20,076 nucleotides of DNA from WYZ-LMO2 sp040514265 (GTDB lineage: Archaea; Halobacteriota; Archaeoglobi; Archaeoglobales; Archaeoglobaceae): positions 1 through 20,076 of the forward strand of contig JBEVCD010000046.1 of the NCBI GenBank assembly GCA_040514265.1, written 5' to 3'. Positions within the stretch are counted from its first letter, which is position 1; each line of letters starts with the position of its first letter. Shown here piece by piece: positions 1 through 7,666 of this stretch. Below the pieces are notes generated by a model, which saw nothing but the letters and a program-made list of their open reading frames with translations, was not told the origin of the DNA and did not search any database. The position numbers and the translations under genes were made by a program.

Positions 1-470
1 CTGAAAGTCTTTGAGAGGAACCTCTTGAAATCAAAATGCTTGGTATAGCAACGTATATTCAGACATCATCGGTGAGGAGGACTGCCAGAATTCTGTCTGA
101 AATCCATCTGGTTTCTAAAACAGCTGTATGGATAAAGAAGTGGGGAGAAATTACAACGGAGAAAAAGCCAAGAAACCTTGTAGATGAGACAGTTGTTAAA
201 GCAGGGAAAAAGCGCTAGTATGTTTATTCTGCCGTAGATGTTGAAAGAAATTCTGATGAGAGTTTATACGACAAGGAACTATCTTAAGGCTTAAGGCGAG
301 GTCCTTCATAAGAGAAGTTCTTAATTACTGCGAAAACGAGCCTAAATTCATCGTGGATAAAGCTCCCTGGTTATTCGGAAAGTGTAGGGTTGAATCTGTT
401 TTTTTGTTTAAGCAGAGAATTTTCTTCTGCTCGAATTCCCGAATTCTTGGAACCTTCGAACCTGCAGGCA
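1..470 (+). pseudogene. Decayed DDE transposase (IS6/IS240-like), left end outside the window
   Basis: Translation in several frames gives a broken transposase. An N-terminal helix-turn-helix-like part (SVRRTARILSEIH, then SKTAVW) is followed by LVDETVVKAG near 165-200, which fits the first catalytic Asp of IS6/IS240-type DDE transposases. FIVDKAPWL near 347-375 fits the second Asp. Between them YVYSAVDVE and, in another frame, EILMRVYTTRNYL are readable. The reading frame is broken by a TGA at 12-14, a TAG at 216-218 and at least two frameshifts (around 250 and 285-300). The third catalytic residue region is gone; only a weak tail (LFKQRIFF) remains before about 470. The stretch is visibly richer in A/T than the genes that follow, as expected of an inserted element. 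No terminal inverted repeats or target duplication were found. The family assignment is by motif only, and the right boundary is approximate. Confidence 0.7.
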
Positions 471-482
471 TCGCTCAAAAAG

Positions 483-493
483 TTAATAAATTT
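483..493 (+). promoter_or_regulatory. TATA-like box for deoA copy 1
   Basis: TTAATAAATTT is centred about 25 bp upstream of the ATG at 512, and no Shine-Dalgarno sequence lies between. This suggests a leaderless transcript. The box sits at the junction with the transposase remnant. Inferred from spacing only. Confidence 0.45.
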
Positions 494-511
494 GGCATCG
501 TGATTGCTGCG

Positions 512-2020
512 ATGAAGCTCAGACTGAACGTAATCCCTCTTCGCGGTGAAAGGCTGAGCGTAATCCTAAATCAGGAGGATGCCGAGGAGCTGGGTGTCCT
601 TCCGGGGGACAGAGTCAGGGTTGTGAGGGGAAAGAATCAGTTCGTTGCGGAGGTCGAAGTAGCTTCGGGCATCGTTGAGAGAGGCGAGGTGGGCATCTGC
701 ACGCTCACGGCGGAAACCTGCGGAATAGAGGAACCCTGCGATGTTGAGGTCTACCCGGTCGCACGCCCGGAGAGTGTGGAGTTCATAAGAAGAAAGCTCG
801 ACGGCATGAAGTACAGCAGAGAGCAGATAAGACGCGTAATCTTGGACATAACATCAAACGTGCTCAGCGACATCGAACTCGCAGCCTTCGTTCTGGCGAA
901 CGAGATAGTCGGAATGGACGTTGACGAGGTCGAGTGGATGGTCGAAGCGATGGTCGAGAGCGGTGAGAGGATACAGTTCGAGAGGGGCACCATCGTCGAT
1001 ACGCACAGCATCGGCGGAGTTCCGGGAAACAGACACTCCCTGATAGCGGTTCCAACTGTGGCTGCGGCGGGGCTGATGATTCCGAAGACCGCAAGCAGAG
1101 CCATAACTTCCGCCAGCGGCACCGCGGACACCATGGAGGTTCTGGCGAACGTGAACCTCAGCGTTGACGAGATAAAGGAGATAACGGAAAGGGTCGGCGG
1201 AGTTATAGCCTGGGGAGGAGCTACGAACATAGCTCCGGCTGACGACAAGATAATCCGCGTGGAGTATCCCCTCTCCATCGACCCGCGCCCGCAGCTGCTG
1301 GCGAGCGTGATGGCTAAGAAGAGCGCCGTGGGTGCGAAGTTCGTGGCGATGGACATTCCCGTCGGTGAAGGGGCGAAAATAGAGGACATCAGCGTCGCTA
1401 GATCGCTTGCAAACGATTTCATAGAACTGGGAAGAAGACTCGGAATCGAACTCGCTGCAGCTATAACCTACGGCGGTCAGCCAGTCGGCAGGACTATAGG
1501 TCCGGCTCTGGAGGCTAGAGAAGCGCTGCGGACGATGGAGGAGAGGAGAGGCCCTTCCAGCCTGGTCGAGAAAGCTCTCGGTATCGCAGCTCTGCTGTTC
1601 GAGATGACGGGCTTGGCTGCCAACGGCTACGAGCTCGCCCGCAGGATATTCGAGTCCGGGAAGACTCACGAGAAGTTCATGGAGATAGTAGAGGCGCAGG
1701 GGGGCGAGAGGGTCAAAGCCGACGAAGTGGCAGTTGGCGACAAGACCTTCACGCTGACATCTACGAGCGAGGGGGCTGTGGTCGCCGTAAGCAACAAAGC
1801 CCTCGTCAAGATCGCAAGGGCTGCCGGCGCTCCCAAAGACAAGGGAGCCGGAGTTTACGTGCACAGGAAGAGGGGGGAGGTCGTGAGGGTTGGCGACCCC
1901 CTGATAACGATATATGCCGAGAAGGAGTGGAAGCTCGACAACGCCGTTGAGGTTGCGCTCGAGACGAGGCCCGTAGAAGTTTCGGGCGTTGTTATCGAAA
2001 AGGTCGTGGTGGGAAGATGA
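512..2020 (+). CDS. deoA: AMP phosphorylase (archaeal DeoA family), tandem copy 1
   Basis: Predicted nucleoside 5'-monophosphate phosphorylase: AMP plus phosphate gives adenine and ribose 1,5-bisphosphate, the entry to the archaeal AMP pathway that ends in type III RubisCO. The product is 502 residues, the usual size for archaeal AMP phosphorylases, with a small N-terminal domain (about 1-85) before the phosphorylase fold. Visible motifs are HSIGGVPGN (165-173) and SGTADTMEVLANV. The ATG at 512 is chosen because MKLRLNVIPL matches a family N-terminus; the open frame runs back to 353, but those extra 53 codons belong to the transposase remnant. The phosphate loop reads D-T-H-S (Thr164, codon ACG) where the family has D-K-H-S, so activity may be altered. 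Residues 180-476 are identical to the next gene, also at DNA level. The stop overlaps the next start (ATGA). I recall two such tandem genes in A. fulgidus. Confidence 0.88.
   Translation: MKLRLNVIPLRGERLSVILNQEDAEELGVLPGDRVRVVRGKNQFVAEVEVASGIVERGEVGICTLTAETCGIEEPCDVEVYPVARPESVEFIRRKLDGMKYSREQIRRVILDITSNVLSDIELAAFVLANEIVGMDVDEVEWMVEAMVESGERIQFERGTIVDTHSIGGVPGNRHSLIAVPTVAAAGLMIPKTASRAITSASGTADTMEVLANVNLSVDEIKEITERVGGVIAWGGATNIAPADDKIIRVEYPLSIDPRPQLLASVMAKKSAVGAKFVAMDIPVGEGAKIEDISVARSLANDFIELGRRLGIELAAAITYGGQPVGRTIGPALEAREALRTMEERRGPSSLVEKALGIAALLFEMTGLAANGYELARRIFESGKTHEKFMEIVEAQGGERVKADEVAVGDKTFTLTSTSEGAVVAVSNKALVKIARAAGAPKDKGAGVYVHRKRGEVVRVGDPLITIYAEKEWKLDNAVEVALETRPVEVSGVVIEKVVVGR
1049..1940 (+). 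repeat. Direct repeat, copy A (892 bp without differences), inside deoA copy 1
   Basis: The stretch matches 2554-3445 with a constant offset of 1505 bp. Translations in one sense and two antisense frames are the same in both copies, and no mismatch was found in the lines compared base by base. The identity starts at codon 180 (GTT) and ends at the first base of codon 477 in both genes. Immediately outside, the sequences differ at many positions. Confidence 0.95.
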
Positions 2021-3540
2021 TTCTGAAAGCCGTAAAGCTTCCGATCCGCTCTGGAAGGTTTCTGGTCGTCGTCAACGAGCTCGACGCCGCGGAGCTCGGC
2101 GTGATGGAGGGAGACAGGCTCAGGGTAAAACACGGAAGGAGACAGCTCGTTGCGACGGCTCAGCTCACAAAGGAGATAGTCGCCGCTGGCAGCATCGGGC
2201 TGACGGACATCGTAACGTCCGAACTCCGCGCGGAAGATGGGGCTGAGGTAGAAGTGTTCCCGACTTCGAAGCCCAGGAGCGTCGAGTTCATAAGAAAAAA
2301 GATGCGCGGCTACAAGCTTGGCGAGGAGGAGATAAGGTCGATAATCTTCGACATAACCTCGAACATGCTAAGCGAGGTTGAGATCGTAACTTTCGTAATC
2401 AGCTCAATGCTCAGGGGCATGGACCTCGAAGAAGTCGAGGCGATGACGAGAGCGATGGTCGAGAGTGGCGAGAGGATACAGTTCGAGAGGGGTATCGTGG
2501 TCGACAAGCACAGCATCGGCGGAGTTCCGGGAAACAAGATATCGCTCATAATCGTTCCAACTGTGGCTGCGGCGGGGCTGATGATTCCGAAGACCGCAAG
2601 CAGAGCCATAACTTCCGCCAGCGGCACCGCGGACACCATGGAGGTTCTGGCGAACGTGAACCTCAGCGTTGACGAGATAAAGGAGATAACGGAAAGGGTC
2701 GGCGGAGTTATAGCCTGGGGAGGAGCTACGAACATAGCTCCGGCTGACGACAAGATAATCCGCGTGGAGTATCCCCTCTCCATCGACCCGCGCCCGCAGC
2801 TGCTGGCGAGCGTGATGGCTAAGAAGAGCGCCGTGGGTGCGAAGTTCGTGGCGATGGACATTCCCGTCGGTGAAGGGGCGAAAATAGAGGACATCAGCGT
2901 CGCTAGATCGCTTGCAAACGATTTCATAGAACTGGGAAGAAGACTCGGAATCGAACTCGCTGCAGCTATAACCTACGGCGGTCAGCCAGTCGGCAGGACT
3001 ATAGGTCCGGCTCTGGAGGCTAGAGAAGCGCTGCGGACGATGGAGGAGAGGAGAGGCCCTTCCAGCCTGGTCGAGAAAGCTCTCGGTATCGCAGCTCTGC
3101 TGTTCGAGATGACGGGCTTGGCTGCCAACGGCTACGAGCTCGCCCGCAGGATATTCGAGTCCGGGAAGACTCACGAGAAGTTCATGGAGATAGTAGAGGC
3201 GCAGGGGGGCGAGAGGGTCAAAGCCGACGAAGTGGCAGTTGGCGACAAGACCTTCACGCTGACATCTACGAGCGAGGGGGCTGTGGTCGCCGTAAGCAAC
3301 AAAGCCCTCGTCAAGATCGCAAGGGCTGCCGGCGCTCCCAAAGACAAGGGAGCCGGAGTTTACGTGCACAGGAAGAGGGGGGAGGTCGTGAGGGTTGGCG
3401 ACCCCCTGATAACGATATATGCCGAGAAGGAGTGGAAGCTCGACAGGGCTATCGAGGTGGCGAGGAGCGAGAGCCCGATAATAGTGTCCGGAATGGTGCT
3501 GGAAGTTGTGAAGAGGGGTGTCAGGTATGGAGGTGCTTGA
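2017..3540 (+). CDS. deoA: AMP phosphorylase (archaeal DeoA family), tandem copy 2
   Basis: Paralogue of the preceding gene, 507 residues, overlapping it by 4 bp (ATGA), so the two are probably translated from one mRNA. It has the standard family phosphate loop DKHSIGGVPGN (Lys164) and the SGTADTMEVLANV segment, so this copy is the better candidate for the working AMP phosphorylase (AMP plus phosphate to adenine and ribose 1,5-bisphosphate). The N-terminal 179 residues align to copy 1 without gaps but are only roughly half identical by eye. Residues 180-476 are identical, and the C-terminal ~30 residues diverge again, which points to gene conversion. The C-terminus runs 14 bp past the chosen start of the citrate synthase gene, which suggests translational coupling. 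Whether both copies use AMP, or one prefers CMP/UMP or a nucleoside, cannot be read from the sequence. Confidence 0.9.
   Translation: MILKAVKLPIRSGRFLVVVNELDAAELGVMEGDRLRVKHGRRQLVATAQLTKEIVAAGSIGLTDIVTSELRAEDGAEVEVFPTSKPRSVEFIRKKMRGYKLGEEEIRSIIFDITSNMLSEVEIVTFVISSMLRGMDLEEVEAMTRAMVESGERIQFERGIVVDKHSIGGVPGNKISLIIVPTVAAAGLMIPKTASRAITSASGTADTMEVLANVNLSVDEIKEITERVGGVIAWGGATNIAPADDKIIRVEYPLSIDPRPQLLASVMAKKSAVGAKFVAMDIPVGEGAKIEDISVARSLANDFIELGRRLGIELAAAITYGGQPVGRTIGPALEAREALRTMEERRGPSSLVEKALGIAALLFEMTGLAANGYELARRIFESGKTHEKFMEIVEAQGGERVKADEVAVGDKTFTLTSTSEGAVVAVSNKALVKIARAAGAPKDKGAGVYVHRKRGEVVRVGDPLITIYAEKEWKLDRAIEVARSESPIIVSGMVLEVVKRGVRYGGA
2554..3445 (+). repeat. Direct repeat, copy B (892 bp without differences), inside deoA copy 2
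   Basis: Partner of 1049-1940. Synonymous third-codon positions are also identical, which purifying selection on protein alone would not produce. A recent gene conversion or crossover between the tandem paralogues explains it; an assembly error is the main alternative. Confidence 0.95.
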
Positions 3541-4654
3541 GGGTCTTGAAGACGTCATAGCGTGCACGACGACGATATCCCGCATAGAGCTGGTCGACGG
3601 GAAGGCTGTACTCGAATACAGAGGATACGACATCCGCGACCTCGCGAAGCACTCGACGTTCGAAGAGGTAGCCTACCTCCTCCTTTACGGCGAGCTGCCA
3701 TCGAGGGACGAGCTGAACATCTTTAAGATAGAGCTTGCCGAGCGTCGCGAGCTGCCGCCGCAGATAATAGGTCTGCTCGCGCACCTACCGCCGTATACGC
3801 ATCCGATGGTCGTGCTCAGAACAGCCGTGAGCTACCTCGGCTCTCTCGACAAGAATCTGCACGACAGGTCGAGGGAGGGCTGCCTCGAAAAGGCGAAGAA
3901 TCTGATAGCGAAGTTTCCGACGATCATAGCCTACTACCACAGGATCAGGACTGGTAGAAATGTGATACCGCCGACGCTCGAACTTAGTCACGCAGCCAAC
4001 TTCCTCTACATGCTGCACGGAGAGGAACCGAGCAAGACTGCCGAGAGAGCCCTCGACGTGGACCTAATACTGCACGCGGAGCACGAGCTCAACGCTTCAA
4101 CTTTTGCAGCCCGCGTAGCGGCTTCGACGCTCGCGGACATGTACGCTTGCATAGTGGCTGCGACGGGGACGCTGATGGGTCCGCTCCACGGAGGTGCGGC
4201 GAACGAGGTCATGAAGATGCTCAGAGAGGTCGCGTCTCCGAAGAGGGCTGAGGAGTATGTCAGAAAGAAGCTGGAGAGGGGCGAGAGGATAATGGGCTTC
4301 GGTCACAGAGTTTACAAGGGTGTGATGGATCCCAGAGCTGAGATACTCAGAGAACTCGCAAGGAAGCTCGCGAAGGAGAAGAAGGAGGAGATATGGTTCA
4401 AGGTCAGCGAAGCCATAGCCAGAGCCGTTTACAAGCAGAAGGGTCTGCTTCCGAACATAGACTTCTATTCAGCAAGCATTTACGCGAACCTCGGCATACC
4501 CGACGACCTCTTCGTCAACGTATTCGCGATGAGCCGCATCGTCGGCTGGTGTGCGCACGTCATAGAGCAGTACGAGAACAACAGGCTGATAAGACCGCGA
4601 GCGCTCTACGTTGGGGAGAAGGAGAAGCGATACATACCGATTTCGAGGAGGTAG
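3527..4654 (+). CDS. Citrate synthase
   Basis: Condenses acetyl-CoA and oxaloacetate to citrate (a 2-methylcitrate synthase role cannot be excluded). The product is 375 residues, typical of the short archaeal/Gram-positive type. The catalytic triad is visible: His221 in GPLHGGAANE, His260 in GFGHRVYK and Asp312 in NIDFYSA. The C-terminal Arg-rich segment (NNRLIRPRALYVG) fits CoA/citrate binding. The start at 3527 is preferred over the in-frame GTG at 3518 because GAGGGGTG at 3513-3520 forms a Shine-Dalgarno at good distance. The gene begins inside the end of deoA copy 2 and is followed by the ITPase gene after 1 bp, so it lies in a packed operon. Archaeoglobales are thought not to run a complete oxidative TCA cycle, so a biosynthetic role toward 2-oxoglutarate is likely; that is inference. 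Confidence 0.93.
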   Translation: MEVLEGLEDVIACTTTISRIELVDGKAVLEYRGYDIRDLAKHSTFEEVAYLLLYGELPSRDELNIFKIELAERRELPPQIIGLLAHLPPYTHPMVVLRTAVSYLGSLDKNLHDRSREGCLEKAKNLIAKFPTIIAYYHRIRTGRNVIPPTLELSHAANFLYMLHGEEPSKTAERALDVDLILHAEHELNASTFAARVAASTLADMYACIVAATGTLMGPLHGGAANEVMKMLREVASPKRAEEYVRKKLERGERIMGFGHRVYKGVMDPRAEILRELARKLAKEKKEEIWFKVSEAIARAVYKQKGLLPNIDFYSASIYANLGIPDDLFVNVFAMSRIVGWCAHVIEQYENNRLIRPRALYVGEKEKRYIPISRR

Positions 4655-4655
4655 C

Positions 4656-5204
4656 ATGTTCTTCGTAACGAGCAACGAGGGCAAGTTCAGGGAGGTCGCA
4701 GAGATAGCGGCGAAGTACGGGCTGAAAATAGAGTGGTTGAAGATGGAGTACCTCGAACCGCAGGGGAGCGACCTTGAAGAGATAGCGAAGCTGAGTGCGG
4801 AGCTGTTAGCGGAAAAAATAAACGGGGAGTTCTTCATCGAGGACAGCGGACTCTTCGTGGAAGCCCTCAACGGTTTTCCGGGTCCATATTCGAGCTACGT
4901 TTTCAAGACCATAGGCAACGAGGGGATACTGAAGCTGATGGAGAACGTTGAAAACAGAAGGGCGCAGTTCAAGGCTGTCGTGGCTTACTGGGATGGCGAG
5001 AAGGTTTGGACCTTTACCGGCGTCGTCGAGGGAGAGATAGCGAGGGAGGCGAGGGGCAGCGGGGGCTTCGGCTACGACCCCATATTTCTCTACGGCGACA
5101 AAACGTTCGCCGAGATGGGTGAGGCTAAGAACGAAGTCTCTCACCGCCGCAGAGCTTTCGAGAAGTTCTTCGAGTGGTATCAGAAGAGGTCGAGGGACTT
5201 CTGA
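4656..5204 (+). CDS. Non-canonical purine NTP pyrophosphatase (ITPase, HAM1/RdgB family)
   Basis: Hydrolyses ITP, dITP and XTP to the monophosphate plus pyrophosphate, keeping deaminated purines out of DNA and RNA. The product is 182 residues, normal for the family. The N-terminus FVTSNEGKFREV is the substrate-binding signature. FIEDSGLFVEALNGFPGPYSS (60-80) holds the metal/catalytic Asp63. GFGYDPIF (137-144) and SHRRRAF (162-168) are the other family blocks. The ATG at 4656 follows a strong Shine-Dalgarno (GAGGAGGT, 4645-4652) inside the citrate synthase stop region, so the gene is the last of the deoA-citrate synthase operon. Its 3' end overlaps the convergent HD-domain gene by 25 bp. Confidence 0.93.
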   Translation: MFFVTSNEGKFREVAEIAAKYGLKIEWLKMEYLEPQGSDLEEIAKLSAELLAEKINGEFFIEDSGLFVEALNGFPGPYSSYVFKTIGNEGILKLMENVENRRAQFKAVVAYWDGEKVWTFTGVVEGEIAREARGSGGFGYDPIFLYGDKTFAEMGEAKNEVSHRRRAFEKFFEWYQKRSRDF

Positions 5205-6334
5205 ACGACCCTTTCAACGCCGAAATAATCTCTTGCCGCTTTTTCCACCTTTTCGACGTACTCCCTTTTCGTGTAAACGCCCAGACGCCACATTTCGGTC
5301 CAGGCAGACTTCAGAGCTTTTACCAAACTCGAAACCTCGTCGAGGCGCATGAGTTTTCCGTCGAAGCTGACCTTAACGCTGACTTCTCTAACTTCCTCCA
5401 TCGGCGGAATGTCTACGATAACGTACTTTTCGTCGACTCCGGCAGTCTCAGCTATCTCCCTCTCGGCCCTCTCCTCCTTAATCTTCAAAACCTCCCTCAA
5501 GTCTATTGCATCCTTTCCCACGTAAAGAGCCCTCTTGAACAGTTTTCTGTTCGCGAGCATTTCGTAAAACTCCGGCTCCTCCTCCTTCATCAGCATCATC
5601 GCTGAGCAGTCGTCCATGTCGAGCAGTTTCTTGGCGTCAAAACCCCTCTCGATTATCCTCTCCATGGCTTTCTCGTACATCTTCCTCGCTATCCTGCAGA
5701 CGTGGTGGAAGTAGACGGTCGGATACATCAGAAAGCGCGAAATCAGCAGAGATTCGGCGGCTTTGATGCCACCCTCCTCGATGACGACTCCATCTTCGAA
5801 CTTTATCTTGCTTATCAATCTGTTCAGATCTATTACGCCGTAAGCTACGCCCGTGTAGTGGGAATCGCGGACGAGGTAGTCCATTCTGTCTACATCGACA
5901 TCGCCGCTGACGATTGACGGCACCTTCCCCGACACGATGTCCGAAAGGCGGGAGAGGTTGAATCCGAGTTCTTTAACGACGTCCCTAAGTTCGCCCCTCA
6001 CAACACTCCTCAGGTCTTCGTGCCTGATCCTCGCAAACCTCTCCAGCAACCTCTCGCTGCCGTGTGAAAAGGGAGCATGCCCGACGTCGTGCAGCAAAGC
6101 CGCAGCTACGACCTCCTCGTCTAGCTCCAGCCTCTCCTTCAGCTTCGCCGCAAGGTGCGCGACGCCTAGGCTGTGTTCGAAACGCGTGTGGTTCGCTCCC
6201 GGATACACGAGGTTCGCAAAACCGAGCTGTTTTATCCGGCGCAGTCTCTGGAACTGCGGAGTGTCGATTATGGCAACCATCCAGTCTTCGAGCTTGATCA
6301 TGCCGTGCACAGCGTCCTGAACAAATTTTTCCAT
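5180..6334 (-). CDS. HD-domain phosphohydrolase, dGTPase/SAMHD1-like
   Basis: Metal-dependent phosphohydrolase of about 384 residues, probably acting on nucleotides. The HD pattern is complete: His54 (RFEHSLGV), His82-Asp83 (LLHDVGHAPFSH) and Asp149 within DVDVDRMDYLVRD. The last motif, together with the N-terminal DTPQFQRLRRIKQLG segment, places it with the dGTPase/SAMHD1-like branch rather than with tRNA or ppGpp HD enzymes. I choose the ATG at 6334; a TTG two codons upstream (6340) is in frame. A TATA-like box is centred 25 bp upstream of the ATG with no Shine-Dalgarno, which suggests a leaderless mRNA. It converges on the ITPase gene and overlaps it by 25 bp. The true substrate (dNTP triphosphohydrolase or other) is not shown by the sequence. 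Confidence 0.85.
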   Translation of the reverse strand: MEKFVQDAVHGMIKLEDWMVAIIDTPQFQRLRRIKQLGFANLVYPGANHTRFEHSLGVAHLAAKLKERLELDEEVVAAALLHDVGHAPFSHGSERLLERFARIRHEDLRSVVRGELRDVVKELGFNLSRLSDIVSGKVPSIVSGDVDVDRMDYLVRDSHYTGVAYGVIDLNRLISKIKFEDGVVIEEGGIKAAESLLISRFLMYPTVYFHHVCRIARKMYEKAMERIIERGFDAKKLLDMDDCSAMMLMKEEEPEFYEMLANRKLFKRALYVGKDAIDLREVLKIKEERAEREIAETAGVDEKYVIVDIPPMEEVREVSVKVSFDGKLMRLDEVSSLVKALKSAWTEMWRLGVYTKREYVEKVEKAARDYFGVERVVQKSLDLF

Positions 6335-6353
6335 GTTCAAAACTGCTCGGGAG

Positions 6354-6364
6354 ATTTTAATATT
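6354..6364 (-). promoter_or_regulatory. TATA-like box for the HD-domain gene
   Basis: AATATTAAAAT on the minus strand is centred about 25 bp upstream of the ATG at 6334. The same A/T block could serve truD on the other strand, but that would leave a leader of roughly 45 nt. Confidence 0.45.
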
Positions 6365-6427
6365 CCCCCGCCACTCGCACGAAAGAGTAAAAAGTCCGGA
6401 AGCTCAGGCGCGCCGAAGGGCTCCGGC

Positions 6428-7666
6428 ATGATCGAGGAGAAGGTCGGAATCCGTGGCTATATAACCTCGACACCGGGTATGGGCGGAGAGATAAAGGTAG
6501 TTCCCGAGGACTTTTACGTCGAGGAGATCCTCGATCTGAAGCTCGGAGACGGAGAATACGCGATACTGAGGGTCGTAAAGAAGAACTGGGATACGATGCG
6601 ACTGGCGAAAATCCTCGCAAACACACTCGGAATAAGCAAAAAGAGGGTCAGCTTCGCGGGGACGAAGGACAAGAGGAGCGTTTCCGTGCAGCACTTCAGC
6701 GTGAGGGGTGTGAGGAGGGAGGAAGTCGAGAGGGTGAGGCTCAAGGATGTGGAGATAGAGTTCCTCGGATACTCCAGAAAGCCCATCGAGCTTGGCGACC
6801 TCCTCGGAAACGTATTCAGGGTCGTCGCGAGGGGATGCGAGGATGGGGAGAGGTTCGAGGGAACCCTGGAAGAACTTAAGGAAAAGGGGACTCCAAACTT
6901 CTTCGGGCTGCAGCGTTTCGGAACAATTCGCTACATAACTCACGAGGTCGGAAAACTGATACTGCAGCGGAGGTACGAGGAGGCTTTCTGGGTTTACGTG
7001 GCGAAACCGTTCGAGGGAGAGAGCGAAGACGTGAGGAAGATTCGGGAGGAGCTCTGGAACACGAGAGACGCAAAACTCGGGCTGAGGGAGTTGCCGAAGT
7101 ATCTGAGCTACGAGCGCTCGCTACTCCAGAAGCTTAGGGAGGGGAAAAGCGAGTTGGAAGCGCTGCTTTCGCTGCCCAAGAACCTCAAGCTGATGTTCGT
7201 CCACGCCTACCAGTCTTACGTTTTCAACAGGCTGCTGAGCGACAGGATAGAGGAGTTCGGAAATTTGAAAGAGGTTCAGCGGGGCGACTGGGCTTGTTAC
7301 GTAACGAGGGAGAAGGTGAAACCGACCTTCGCGGACTGCAGCAAGGTTGCGGACAACTACAACAGGGTGAGGAGGCTGATAGCTGAAAGGTACGCAGCCC
7401 TCGCACTTCCGCTCGTCGGTTACGACACGGAACTCGAAGGCTGGAACAGAAGAGCCCTCGAAATACTTGCCGAAGACGACCTCTCGCCGGAAAGCTTTAG
7501 AAGTGAGTTCAGAGAATTCTCGTCGCCGGGTTCCTGGCGAGCTGCCGACATGATAGTCGAGCTTTCCGACCTGAGCTTCTCGGACTGCAGATTCGAGTTC
7601 TACCTGCCGCGTGGTTGTTACGCTACGGTTCTGCTCAGGGAGTTTCTGAAGAAAGAGCTCGTCTGA
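6428..7666 (+). CDS. truD: tRNA pseudouridine(13) synthase TruD
   Basis: Isomerises uridine 13 of tRNA (and possibly other sites, as in Pus7) to pseudouridine. The product is 412 residues, the usual archaeal size. The catalytic block FAGTKDKR carries the nucleophilic Asp81. NFFGLQRFG and a C-terminal region with GDWACYVT and the long TRUD insertion are recognisable. The open frame extends upstream to 6173, but that part lies over the start of the divergent HD gene, and family similarity starts at MIEEKVGIRGYITSTPG, so the ATG at 6428 is taken. No strong Shine-Dalgarno is seen; GTAAAAAG around 6387-6394 could be a weak promoter element. The 3' end overlaps the convergent Sir2 gene by 32 bp, and the last codons encode LLREFLKKELV. 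Confidence 0.92.
   Translation: MIEEKVGIRGYITSTPGMGGEIKVVPEDFYVEEILDLKLGDGEYAILRVVKKNWDTMRLAKILANTLGISKKRVSFAGTKDKRSVSVQHFSVRGVRREEVERVRLKDVEIEFLGYSRKPIELGDLLGNVFRVVARGCEDGERFEGTLEELKEKGTPNFFGLQRFGTIRYITHEVGKLILQRRYEEAFWVYVAKPFEGESEDVRKIREELWNTRDAKLGLRELPKYLSYERSLLQKLREGKSELEALLSLPKNLKLMFVHAYQSYVFNRLLSDRIEEFGNLKEVQRGDWACYVTREKVKPTFADCSKVADNYNRVRRLIAERYAALALPLVGYDTELEGWNRRALEILAEDDLSPESFRSEFREFSSPGSWRAADMIVELSDLSFSDCRFEFYLPRGCYATVLLREFLKKELV

Noticed and set aside
421..460. Repeated GAATTC sites near 433-455
   Set aside because: Two close copies of CGAATTC are too short to act as a repeat element and have no partner at the other side of the transposase remnant.
353..511. N-terminal extension of deoA copy 1 from a GTG at 353
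   Set aside because: The 53 extra codons encode transposase remnant residues (DKAPWL and following), and family similarity begins at the ATG at 512.
854..1864. Long minus-strand open frames inside both deoA copies (up to 409 codons)
   Set aside because: They are shadows of the G/C-rich coding frame. They appear in both copies only because the DNA is identical, and their composition (rich in Ser, His, Leu, Arg) is not protein-like.
6173..6427. N-terminal extension of TruD
   Set aside because: It runs antisense through the start of the HD-domain gene and the divergent promoter region; no family similarity there.
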